From a virus: 28,744 nucleotides of DNA. Every line of letters starts with the position of its first letter. Within the stretch, counting starts at the first letter, position 1. The position numbers were made by a program, and so were the translations under genes. The DNA lies in the IMG/VR virus record IMGVR_UViG_3300033153_008767, positions 1 to 28,744 of that record; one strand, 5' to 3'. Positions 1 through 7,182 of this stretch are shown here, piece by piece. The notes beneath the pieces are model-generated. The model was not told where the DNA came from, searched no databases, and worked only from the letters and a program-made list of their open reading frames with translations.

Positions 1-130
1 CATTCGCACCACTAAAATAAACAGCGCTTGAGTCAAAAGTTTTTGAATCATCACTGTCTACTAATGCTTCCATAGGATAAGCACTTTGACCTGATTCATA
101 TTTAAGTTCCGCATTTTCTGCTGTTGGCAT
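1..130 (-). CDS. Virion structural protein, probably tail tube (partial, C-terminus outside window)
   Basis: The first 43 codons of a leftward gene that runs off the left edge. The ATG lies at 128-130 and is preceded on the minus strand by a GGGGAAACG sequence that can act as a ribosome binding site. The peptide begins MPTAENAELKYESGQ and continues with an acidic D-S-D-D-S-K stretch. It follows the tail terminator gene by 11 bases. In siphovirus and myovirus maps the major tail (tube) protein commonly comes directly after connector, gp10-like protein and tail terminator, so that is the most likely identity. This rests on gene order only; the visible peptide is too short for family recognition. 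A tail sheath or another tail protein is possible. Confidence 0.55.
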   Translation of the reverse strand, partial: MPTAENAELKYESGQSAYPMEALVDSDDSKTFDSSAVYFSGAN

Positions 131-141
131 TTCGTTTCCCC

Positions 142-636
142 TTAATTTATGAGAGTAAATGGGTCATGCCTATTGACCCTATAAGTAACATTTAATACAA
201 CTATAACACCGCAATATGGAGTTTGTCCACTACCAATTGCCGGAGTAACTTCAGCTTCTTCAAGTTGACTGACTATGCCACCCAAACTATGCGAAACGGC
301 ATCTGATACTGCAGGGGCAGATACATCCCTTTCCAAAGCTATCAAAATATCTGCTGATAACTTATTGGAAACATCAACAAAAACTTCATCCCTTGTTTTT
401 GTATAAAATTCTATTATTATTGACATAACTCTTTGGCGAATCCCGCTATTCATTTTTTTCTCAAGAACATCACCTGTTGAATAAAAATTTATTGCTGGCA
501 TTTCATCATTTTGGAAAGGCTCTAAACTTGCTCTTTTTAATTTCAACAAATCATGAAAATATTCATTTGTAATAGTTATGTTGTTTAAACGTTCTTCAAT
601 TTTATCAAGTATTTGCGTTTGAACTGGAATAGACAT
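142..636 (-). CDS. Tail terminator-like protein (lambda gpU / HK97 gp9-like position)
   Basis: A 164-residue protein with a plausible GGAAGG ribosome binding site before its ATG, which overlaps the stop of the upstream gp10-like gene. Size and place (between the gp10-like protein and the first tail gene) match the minor tail proteins that cap the tail tube and join it to the head. The N-terminus is helical (QTQILDKIEERL) and is followed by a segment about a physical measurement-like beta core (AINFYSTGD, RQRVMSIIIEFYTK) and a C-terminal beta strand region (GVIVVLNVTYRVNRHDPF), the alternating pattern typical of gpU-like folds. No catalytic residues are expected. The call is by synteny and overall look; sequence-level membership was not tested. 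Confidence 0.6.
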   Translation of the reverse strand: MSIPVQTQILDKIEERLNNITITNEYFHDLLKLKRASLEPFQNDEMPAINFYSTGDVLEKKMNSGIRQRVMSIIIEFYTKTRDEVFVDVSNKLSADILIALERDVSAPAVSDAVSHSLGGIVSQLEEAEVTPAIGSGQTPYCGVIVVLNVTYRVNRHDPFTLIN

Positions 637-1232
637 TATAAACCTTCCAATAGAATATTATTTATATTAGATAATAATGTTGGCACTTCATCACTTGCTG
701 ATTTCATCATTTTTAAACGTGCTTTTATATAAACACTTTTTACTAACCAGAACATTGGAATACCACCTAACATAACTGCATATCTAGCCTTTGGCGCATT
801 TATAGGTATTATATAACCACCTTCTGAAAATACAACAGTTGCGCTTTTTCTCATAACCCCCGCAGCAGTTTTATTTTGAGAACTTGGTATATTTAAAAAT
901 GGCCCACCTTGTAAATTAGAATATGCTTTTTTAGCAGTTATTGTTCCGCCAATTTCATGTATTGGCGCATAAATACTTTCAGTATCAACTTTGCCAGATA
1001 AAGTTTTAAGGCTTGTACCAATAACCCTTGTTTTTATACTTCTTGCTAAATTCCCAGTTCTACTTTGTAAATCATTAGCCCCAGTTTTCATTGGGCTTAC
1101 AATTGCCTTTTGAACATTAAAAACTGATCTTGATACTTCTTTTTTTGCCTTATCAAACAAGTGTTTTGGAAAACCTTGTAAAAGATTTCTCACTTCATCA
1201 ACACCTATTAAAATAACAGTATCATTAGCCAT
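636..1232 (-). CDS. HK97 gp10-like head-tail joining / neck protein
   Basis: A 198-residue protein that starts with ATG overlapping the TAA of the connector gene (TAATG). The family's recognisable elements are present: an N-terminal helix (FDKAKKEVSRSVFNVQKAI), a G-N-L-A-R-S-I segment near residue 60, and a Y-A-P-I-H-E-I-G-G segment near residue 90, where gp10-like proteins usually carry a 'YA..hE.GG' motif. These proteins sit at the head-tail interface or act in tail completion. At 198 residues it is somewhat longer than many gp10-like proteins (about 110-150), with extra sequence around residues 105-175. Neighbours on both sides are connector and terminator genes, which supports the role. 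Confidence 0.75.
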   Translation of the reverse strand: MANDTVILIGVDEVRNLLQGFPKHLFDKAKKEVSRSVFNVQKAIVSPMKTGANDLQSRTGNLARSIKTRVIGTSLKTLSGKVDTESIYAPIHEIGGTITAKKAYSNLQGGPFLNIPSSQNKTAAGVMRKSATVVFSEGGYIIPINAPKARYAVMLGGIPMFWLVKSVYIKARLKMMKSASDEVPTLLSNINNILLEGL

Positions 1233-1759
1233 TAGAATCCAAGCTTTTTAGGGTGTAAATATTTATTTATTAGACTTTTAGTTTGCTCTAATAAAACATA
1301 ACCTGGCAAACTAACTGTTCCGCCATCATTAGTGAAACTCTTTGCTGCAAGGTTATTGATATTTTGATATTCATAAGTTATTTGAAACAACTCTGCTCTA
1401 TAGATAGCAGATGGAATATTTTTAAATCCACCTTTTGTAACTATTTCCCACTTGCCACTAGCATTGGAATTTAATGTTATGCCAAGTTTATCTATCGTAT
1501 AATTTGTAACAGCCACCCCATCAATTTTCACAGATGTTACACTGGTTATGGGTAGATTTTCCAAATCAATATGATTCTCATTATTGATAAATCCTGATTC
1601 TGATAATTTTTCAATTCCACCTAATCTTCTACCAGCGTAGTCTTCAAGAGCAACATGAACACTATCTTGTATTATCGCAAGATTTGGATAATCTGTAATA
1701 GCATCTTTAGAAAGACTAAGGACACTTTTTAAATCATCAAAAGAAACAATAGTTGGCAT
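1232..1759 (-). CDS. Head-tail connector protein (gp6/gp15-like)
   Basis: A 175-residue protein. Its N-terminal part is helical (SFDDLKSVLSLS, then LAIIQDSVHVALEDYAGRRL near residues 27-47). The DYAGRR segment resembles the conserved 'YtgR' end of the connector helix in HK97 gp6-like proteins. The central part is beta-rich (ITSVTSVKIDGV) and is followed by AELFQITYEYQ, a usual connector feature. Connector dodecamers dock under the portal and provide the platform for the neck. It lies downstream of the capsid genes and directly upstream of the gp10-like gene, the usual order. The start at 1759 is an ATG; no overlap with the upstream small gene. Confidence 0.65.
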   Translation of the reverse strand: MPTIVSFDDLKSVLSLSKDAITDYPNLAIIQDSVHVALEDYAGRRLGGIEKLSESGFINNENHIDLENLPITSVTSVKIDGVAVTNYTIDKLGITLNSNASGKWEIVTKGGFKNIPSAIYRAELFQITYEYQNINNLAAKSFTNDGGTVSLPGYVLLEQTKSLINKYLHPKKLGF

Positions 1760-1784
1760 AATAATATCCCAAATTTAAAACTAA

Positions 1785-1964
1785 TTAATCAAGATCAATA
1801 TCATCATCTAAATCAACATCAGATAATTCATATCCTTCTTCGCCAAGCACTTCCATAATATCTGGAGTAGCATCAATCTCTTGGCCTTTCTTATATTCAA
1901 TTACATTAATACCATCAGTACTTATTTTACAATCACTACTAACCATTATCTTTGTCTTTGACAT
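1785..1964 (-). CDS. Small acidic protein, 59 aa, function unknown
   Basis: A short gene that fills the gap between the connector and the capsid accessory protein. The ATG is at 1962-1964, preceded by GGAGTTATTGCT, a good ribosome binding site. The protein opens MSKTKIMVSSDCKISTDG, has a basic K-K-G-Q turn and ends in a strongly acidic tail (DVDLDDDIDLD). Small proteins of this general plan, a few beta strands with a charged tail, often occur beside capsid and connector genes and may be virion components. I do not recognise a family. Codon structure, ribosome binding site and tight fit between neighbours make it a likely real gene. Confidence 0.7.
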   Translation of the reverse strand: MSKTKIMVSSDCKISTDGINVIEYKKGQEIDATPDIMEVLGEEGYELSDVDLDDDIDLD

Positions 1965-1993
1965 AGCAATAACTCCAATATTAAATTAATTTA

Positions 1994-2017
1994 AGTCTAG
2001 CATGATAGTGCTAGACT
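1994..2017 (-). terminator. Intergenic hairpin downstream of the capsid accessory gene
   Basis: A 9-bp perfect stem (AGTCTAGCA / TGCTAGACT) with a 6-base loop lies 28 bases past the stop of the gene at 2045-2437. The minus-strand sequence that follows is TTAAATTAATTTAA, A/T-rich but without a clean U-run. It may be a leaky terminator or a 3' mRNA stabilising hairpin rather than a full stop, because transcription must continue into the connector genes. Confidence 0.5.
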
Positions 2018-2044
2018 CAACTTACTAATCAATAAAAAAATTAA

Positions 2045-2437
2045 TTATAGATCAGTTGGTATAACAGTACGCAATGGTCCAAGTACAGAAGTAATACCAT
2101 AAACAACAGCATCAACAGTTACAACTGCAACTACACGACTATAGCGACCTTGAGGATTCACAACATTAAGTTGAGCAATTCCAGCAGCTGATAATTCTGT
2201 AATCGAGGTATCATTTCCACTGGCTCCATCTTCATCAGTCCAATCAGAGTCATTATCACTATATTGTAATTTAGCATTCAATAAAGCACCAGCAGCAAAA
2301 GTTCCAGCATTAATCATAAATGAAGCAGAATTTGCTTTTGAATGGTCAACAGAAGCACTATTATCAGTACCAACAGCCTGGGAAGTTGCAGCTAAAGCAG
2401 CAGCTAAAGTATAGCCAGATTTTATATCTCTTAACAT
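2045..2437 (-). CDS. Probable capsid accessory/decoration protein, 130 aa
   Basis: A 130-residue, Ala/Ser-rich protein encoded directly downstream of the major capsid gene, with a GGAG ribosome binding site before the ATG. The sequence starts MLRDIKSGYTLAAALAATSQ and has a predicted beta-strand pattern (ASFMINAGTF, LLNAKLQYSDNDSDW, YSRVVAVVTVDA). The LQYSDNDSDWTDEDG segment looks like the core of a jelly-roll or Ig-like virion protein. Place, size and composition fit a head decoration or stabilisation protein. It is flanked by hairpins on both sides, which fits separate control of an abundant virion component. Exact family not recognised; another head or tail surface protein cannot be excluded. 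Confidence 0.5.
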   Translation of the reverse strand: MLRDIKSGYTLAAALAATSQAVGTDNSASVDHSKANSASFMINAGTFAAGALLNAKLQYSDNDSDWTDEDGASGNDTSITELSAAGIAQLNVVNPQGRYSRVVAVVTVDAVVYGITSVLGPLRTVIPTDL

Positions 2438-2471
2438 TTTATTTTCTCCAAAATAATGTAAAGTTAAATTA

Positions 2472-2493
2472 TGCGTTAGTTTTCACTAACGCA
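2472..2493 (-). terminator. Hairpin just downstream of the major capsid gene
   Basis: A perfect 8-bp stem (TGCGTTAG / CTAACGCA) with a 6-base loop lies 8 bases past the capsid gene stop. On the minus strand it is followed by TAATTTAACTTT, so it is at best a partial rho-independent terminator. It may lower read-through or protect the 3' end of the capsid message. Confidence 0.55.
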
Positions 2494-2500
2494 AAATTAA

Positions 2501-3727
2501 TTATGTTCCAACTTTCACAACTTGGAATGCTTCAGGAAGGACAACTTGACCACCAGTTCTACGCTTAACAATAAAACCAGTTTGATCATATTCTGCATAA
2601 CGCTCAGTTAAACGTTGTACAGTTACCCCTTTACGATCACGGATGCGATAGCCACGTTTAAAATCACCAACAATAATTGGCAACAAACCATTAACATTAG
2701 CATCTGGTAACCCTTCAGGATTAATCACAGGCTTGCCAAGTAAAGTAGCTGGCTTTCCAATTTGAACAGGAGGCTGCCACAAATACTGGCCATTATCATC
2801 CTTGAGTTGGCGAACTTGACCTTCAATAGTAGAATTAAAAGCAAAAGTTGCATTTCTGCGATAAGTTGCTTTCAGCTTATATAGAGCTGTAATTAAAACA
2901 TCAATACCATTGTGAGTATCATCATTTAATGCACCTGAAACACCCGTAACAGTGAAGTTTGCAGCAACACTTTCATTAGTCAAAATACCTTGTGGGCTTT
3001 TGTCACCAGCACCAACAGCGAAAGCATCATCTTCAGCTTCTGAAATAGCATCTGAAAACGCCATACTTAACTCACCCCAGATATCAGCAGCAGCATCTTC
3101 CAGAGTATTGTTATGGATTAAAGTTAATGCCTTCAGATCAAAAATCTGAATAGTATGGCCACCAGCTTCAAGTTCTTGCTGAGTTAGAGCCAAACCAGTA
3201 ACACCCCAAGCAACTTTAGGCTTGGCAAGCGCAGACAAGTAAACTGAATCACGGCTAGTTGGACGAGCACCAACAACTGGACGAATTGCAGATTCGTCAT
3301 AGGCATTCATAATTATAGTATTTTCAAAGTCCATAGGAACAAGGAAGCCACCATCAGAATCAGAAGAGTTGGCAAGAGCACGTTTTTCTTCAATTGACAT
3401 TTGAGTAGAAGCATTTTCACCAGCACCATAACGAATGAACTTTTCAAAAGCACTACGAAGTAATAATGCTTCAGGGTCATCTGTATTTTTAGGGTCTGCA
3501 AAACCTGCTGGAGCAGGACGCTTTGAAGCAACCAAAAGGTCATCATACAAAGAACGTAGCTCATCAATTTGAGTATTTGCTTTGTTGATAGATTCTGTTA
3601 CAATAGGGTCACCTTCAGCACTACGACCTTCGTTGATTTGTTCAAATTTCTTATCAACATATTTGTGTAATGCTTCAGTAGTTGTCTTCATTTCATCTAA
3701 GACAGTTTGCATAGTTGGACTAGGCAT
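2501..3727 (-). CDS. Major capsid protein, HK97 fold
   Basis: A 408-residue protein read from the ATG at 3725-3727, which has GGAG 9 bases upstream; an in-frame TTG 15 bases earlier is part of that ribosome binding site and is unlikely to be the start. Residues about 1-115 form a charged coiled-coil delta domain (TMQTVLDEMKTTTEALHKYV, then KANTQIDELRSLYDDLLVAS), the scaffold-like part normally removed by the prohead protease. The mature capsid domain begins near the sequence SSDSDGGFLVPMDF, a typical HK97-family start (G-G-Y/F-L-V-P). Family features follow: E-loop region, GVTGLALTQQELEAGG, and the C-terminal GDFKRGYRIRDRKGV and VVLPEAFQVVK. It lies immediately after the protease gene, as in HK97. 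Confidence 0.93.
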   Translation of the reverse strand: MPSPTMQTVLDEMKTTTEALHKYVDKKFEQINEGRSAEGDPIVTESINKANTQIDELRSLYDDLLVASKRPAPAGFADPKNTDDPEALLLRSAFEKFIRYGAGENASTQMSIEEKRALANSSDSDGGFLVPMDFENTIIMNAYDESAIRPVVGARPTSRDSVYLSALAKPKVAWGVTGLALTQQELEAGGHTIQIFDLKALTLIHNNTLEDAAADIWGELSMAFSDAISEAEDDAFAVGAGDKSPQGILTNESVAANFTVTGVSGALNDDTHNGIDVLITALYKLKATYRRNATFAFNSTIEGQVRQLKDDNGQYLWQPPVQIGKPATLLGKPVINPEGLPDANVNGLLPIIVGDFKRGYRIRDRKGVTVQRLTERYAEYDQTGFIVKRRTGGQVVLPEAFQVVKVGT

Positions 3728-3731
3728 TTTA

Positions 3732-4778
3732 TTAATCTCCAATTAAATTTTTACGAAAATCATTCAAATAAGCAACAACATCATCGGCTTCATCATGAAG
3801 TGATTTTTGTAATAGTGCTTCAATTCGAGTGGCCTCAGCAGGATTGATACCTGCTCTTAGTTCATTACAAAGTGTCTCAACGGCTTTGCTTCGTACTGAA
3901 TCATGTGATGCTTTTATTTCATCGCTTAATTCAGCTAAATGATTACAATCGGCTAACGTCTTGCCAGACTGTAGTGACCGTAAATCATCTAATGTAAATG
4001 ATGTTTCCTGTGCAATATTTTCCACAGTTAGCTCATTGTCCTTACAATGGTTTCTAAATGAGTTTGCTAATTCATTTCCAAAATTAACATCCATTCTAAC
4101 ACCACCAGAGCGCATATCAATAATTTCTTGAGCCCATTGGTTATAGGCAGTAGAAAAATCACTTGTTGCTTTATTTATTAAATTAGCTATATCTTCAACA
4201 GAAGAATCACCCCACCAGATATCATCTAACGTAATATCTAGGGAAGATAATAGCCGATAGCCTCTAGCTCTTAGCTCTCTAGCCTCGTCAGTTTCTGAGA
4301 AGTCTTCAGAGCGAACACCTGTTATTTGTGAAGCAGGATTTGACTCAAACACTACAGGTGAAACCTCTCCAAGCATTACTTCAGTAATAACTTGAATACC
4401 CTGTTCAAACTTCTGTTTAATTGTTCTAAACCCAAAACTAAAACAATCAATAGCACCACCCTTGATTAATTGTAGCGTCTCATCTGCTTTGTTAACGCCA
4501 GAGATAAGCTGAGCACGAATAAATAACCCATGATCATCTTCTCGTATTTCTGTTAGCTTTCCAATTGGTTGTCCTGTATCATGATTCCACAAAACTTTGA
4601 TTTTATTCATACGATTTTCAATAGTTTTGCTGAAAGCACCTTTTTGAAATCTCGAATTAAAAGAATCAACTGTATCCCAAACAGCTACATATCCTTCAAT
4701 AATGCCTTCATCTTCATCAGATAAAGCTCGCAGTTCTTGCACCAGACTAAGGTGCTTAAATTTATTTTCTTTTGGCAT
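3732..4778 (-). CDS. Prohead maturation protease (HK97 gp4 family, peptidase S78)
   Basis: A 348-residue protein. The protease domain covers about residues 25-165: IIEGYVAVWDTVDSF, the Phe-rich KGAFSKTIE segment, the catalytic His in VLWNHDTGQPIGK (His66), the catalytic Ser in IDCFSFGFRT (Ser114) and the acidic residue in EVMLGEVSPVVFESNPAS (near Glu138). The herpesvirus-like Ser-His protease cleaves the delta domain of the major capsid protein during head maturation. About 170 further residues follow, with a possible helix-turn-helix-like part (ENIAQETSFTLDDLRSLQSG) and a helical end. This is long compared with the usual 180-220 residues and may act as an internal scaffold. It sits between portal and capsid genes; its stop lies 4 bases before the capsid start. 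Confidence 0.92.
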   Translation of the reverse strand: MPKENKFKHLSLVQELRALSDEDEGIIEGYVAVWDTVDSFNSRFQKGAFSKTIENRMNKIKVLWNHDTGQPIGKLTEIREDDHGLFIRAQLISGVNKADETLQLIKGGAIDCFSFGFRTIKQKFEQGIQVITEVMLGEVSPVVFESNPASQITGVRSEDFSETDEARELRARGYRLLSSLDITLDDIWWGDSSVEDIANLINKATSDFSTAYNQWAQEIIDMRSGGVRMDVNFGNELANSFRNHCKDNELTVENIAQETSFTLDDLRSLQSGKTLADCNHLAELSDEIKASHDSVRSKAVETLCNELRAGINPAEATRIEALLQKSLHDEADDVVAYLNDFRKNLIGD

Positions 4779-4780
4779 TT

Positions 4781-6736
4781 TTAATCCACCCTAAATGTCA
4801 TAAAACAATCACAGTTAACTCTATCCGCAACAGAAATTTGCGGGTCTAATGGAAATCTTGGGCCAACAGAGCTACCAAGTTGTATTGAGAATCTCTCCTC
4901 AATACCAACTTCATCTCCAGACCTTGCTATGTGCCCAGACCTTGTTTTTGCTCCGGCAGTTTCCCAAGTTTTATAATCTGCTCCAGCAACTCTAGCTGAA
5001 GATATTTGACCAATACTTGCTGCTGTTCCAACTTCTGTTCTTGCTATTCTTGCTGCTCTATTTGGAGAAAAAACACCAGTATCATCCAATGCTCTTCTTA
5101 ACTCATCGGTGTTAAAACCTCTTTCAGCAGCGTTTCTAACTTGATCAGTGATTATTCTTATTGTAGACTCATCTATGTTAGATGCTTCACTTAAAATATA
5201 TTGTTCTTCCAATAAAAATTCTTCAATTAATCTATCTTCAAGAACACCACGAGTTTCAAAATTTAATTTTTCACCACGTTGATTTGTAACAACAGTATTG
5301 GAAAATTGTGCAGCAACACTAATAGTAACATTTTTAACAAGATCAATTAATTCTTGTCTCATATTTTTAACAGCTTCTATAGGGTCTTCTTTTCCTTCTA
5401 ATGCTATGTATACAGCATCTTCTTGCTTATTTAAAAATCTAGTGAAAGCATCTTTCACTGGCCCATCTGCTATTTTATTTCTTTTAAGTAATTCGCTTTT
5501 AGCACTTCTTTTTTCATTTGGTATTAATTTTAATTTTCTTTCTTCAGTTGTATTATTTATTTTAGTTGGTTCTTTTCCATTAAAAGACAAATCCCAACCA
5601 TTGAATTCATTAAATCCTAATTCAAATTTTTCATTTAATTGTTCAAATGGAACACCCATATCAAAATAAACTTTTGATACATCAGCTTTTTCTTTTTCAT
5701 TGCCACGTATTGCAGCAATATCAGATAAATCAAAATGTATATAGTGGCCATTTTCTCCAAGTTGATTTTTAAACGCCATCGTTAATTGCGTTGAAATCAA
5801 TTGCAAAAGTGGTATTATTGTAGAGTCCCAAAATATTCTAAGAGATTCAGAATAATTATTGTATGTAGAACTTTCTTGCGCTCCTGCTAGTTGAGGAGGG
5901 ACACCATATACTATAAAAATTTCATCACGATTAAACTTTCTTGAATTAAGAAAATCCATTTCTGTAGCAGTTAAACTCATACGTTGATATGTAGCATCTG
6001 AGCCTATAACAAGAGGTTTTTTGGCATTTAACATACCAGAAAACTTGCTCATTATTCTTTCCATTAAACTATCAGATTGATCTTTAGTTAATGGGGCTTT
6101 AAAAGTAAACACACCTTCAACAACACCTCTATTGTTCATAGCAGATGCGTTCCAAACTTGTTGCGCAACATCAGAGTCAACAGCTTTAGCACAAGCCTGT
6201 AAAGGTGAAATTCCAGTTAATGGATTTGCCGGATTCATCAAAGTAATTTGAGAAACAGAATCCTTATCATAATTTTCATCTTTTTCCCAAGTACCAGCAT
6301 TATTTTTTATCTTATAACCACTTATGAACTCACTATTATCTGTACTCTCAACTGGTTTTATTTTATCTGGTGATATTGGCCACAATTCTTTTGTTTTTCT
6401 ACTATTATCAACTTTTTTAAAATAAGCAACACCAGCTAATTCAATCCATTGAATCAATAATTCAAAAAATTGTTTTCTTGTTAAATATGGATGTGGATTT
6501 AATAATGTTTGTGTTATTGGGTGATCCCATTCAATTTCATTGTCTTTGTTTTTGACAACGAAAGGGGCGCTTGATGCATTTTGCGAAATTAATGATACTG
6601 CTTTATAAACCCAACCAGATGCTTCAAAGCCATCTTTAACTGCTTTTTGAATTGTCCAATCTGTCCAGATTATATCATCAGATGACACACGTATTGTATC
6701 AAAAGATGAAGCAGAATTTCGCTTTTTAAATATCAT
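4781..6736 (-). CDS. Portal protein (HK97 family) fused to a C-terminal MuF/SPP1 gp7-like domain
   Basis: A 651-residue protein with a GAGGT ribosome binding site. Residues about 1-400 are an HK97-type portal: WVYKAVSLISQNASSAPF, HPITQTLLNPHPYLTRKQFF, GVAYFKKVDN, the ISPLQACAKAV segment, GVVEGVF and EIFIVYGVPPQLAGAQESS followed by SLRIFWDSTIIPLLQLIS. Residues about 400-555 are a helical linker. The last 90 residues carry the MuF minor-head signature: ARIARTEVGTAASIGQ, DYKTWETAGAKTRSGHIA, SGDEVGIEERF and a final DRVNCDCFMTFRV. Portal and minor head proteins are usually separate genes, so here one chain may form both the DNA gate and the internal MuF part. No frameshift or internal stop is seen. 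Confidence 0.9.
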   Translation of the reverse strand: MIFKKRNSASSFDTIRVSSDDIIWTDWTIQKAVKDGFEASGWVYKAVSLISQNASSAPFVVKNKDNEIEWDHPITQTLLNPHPYLTRKQFFELLIQWIELAGVAYFKKVDNSRKTKELWPISPDKIKPVESTDNSEFISGYKIKNNAGTWEKDENYDKDSVSQITLMNPANPLTGISPLQACAKAVDSDVAQQVWNASAMNNRGVVEGVFTFKAPLTKDQSDSLMERIMSKFSGMLNAKKPLVIGSDATYQRMSLTATEMDFLNSRKFNRDEIFIVYGVPPQLAGAQESSTYNNYSESLRIFWDSTIIPLLQLISTQLTMAFKNQLGENGHYIHFDLSDIAAIRGNEKEKADVSKVYFDMGVPFEQLNEKFELGFNEFNGWDLSFNGKEPTKINNTTEERKLKLIPNEKRSAKSELLKRNKIADGPVKDAFTRFLNKQEDAVYIALEGKEDPIEAVKNMRQELIDLVKNVTISVAAQFSNTVVTNQRGEKLNFETRGVLEDRLIEEFLLEEQYILSEASNIDESTIRIITDQVRNAAERGFNTDELRRALDDTGVFSPNRAARIARTEVGTAASIGQISSARVAGADYKTWETAGAKTRSGHIARSGDEVGIEERFSIQLGSSVGPRFPLDPQISVADRVNCDCFMTFRVD

Positions 6737-6761
6737 TGTTAACCTCTAATATCCTTATCCT

Positions 6762-6793
6762 CTATTATAACCTAGTCGTATAGGATATAATAG
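6762..6793. promoter_or_regulatory. Palindrome with TATAATAG half-sites upstream of the portal gene
   Basis: The arms CTATTATAACCTA (6762-6774) and TAGGATATAATAG (6781-6793) pair at 12 of 13 positions around a 6-base loop. Each strand therefore carries TATAATAG, which looks like a -10 element. The palindrome lies 26 bases upstream of the portal start in the 103-base gap after the BppU-like gene. The same core occurs in three other intergenic regions. It may be an operator, a phage-specific promoter or a terminator-like hairpin; the sequence alone does not decide. Confidence 0.5.
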
Positions 6794-6839
6794 AAGTATT
6801 TTACTTTATTTAAAGTATTAGTAACGTCTTATATAACCC

Positions 6840-7181
6840 TTATAGATGAGCTTCTATTTCAAATTCAATTATTGTTGTATAAAATGAACCATCATCAAGG
6901 GTCACATTTAGTTGACCTTCCCAATCTCCGATTGGTGTTAGGTCACCATCAACAGTTTGATATCTTATAATAGAATCAGTGCCATCAGTTAAAAACTCAC
7001 CAGAAACTTCTAAATTTGCAACACCATCAGGTCTTTTAAATACAATAGGCATAGCAGTAGCAGATGACACATCAACAGGAACTAAAACTGGTGGGTCTTG
7101 AGTTACATCACAAGTCTTAACTACAAATTCAATACTCTTACCAATATCATTTTCAAAATGATGAATAGGACAATCAGCCAT
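6840..7181 (-). CDS. BppU N-terminal-like tail/baseplate protein, 113 aa
   Basis: A 113-residue protein with GGAG before its ATG, one base after the giant adhesin gene. The sequence has an Ig-like beta pattern: KSIEFVVKTCD, VLVPVDVSSATAMPIVFKRP with a following D-G, a GEFLTDGTDSIIRYQTVDGD region, then GDWEGQLNVTLDDGSFYTT. The 'V-D-L/V-S-[x]A-T..F.rPDG' arrangement resembles the N-terminal domain of phage baseplate upper protein BppU and related virion proteins. Such domains anchor host-contact fibres to the virion. Being coupled to the giant fibre-like gene, it may be an attachment or adaptor subunit for it. Family assignment is by eye. Confidence 0.6.
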   Translation of the reverse strand: MADCPIHHFENDIGKSIEFVVKTCDVTQDPPVLVPVDVSSATAMPIVFKRPDGVANLEVSGEFLTDGTDSIIRYQTVDGDLTPIGDWEGQLNVTLDDGSFYTTIIEFEIEAHL

Positions 7182-7182
7182 T

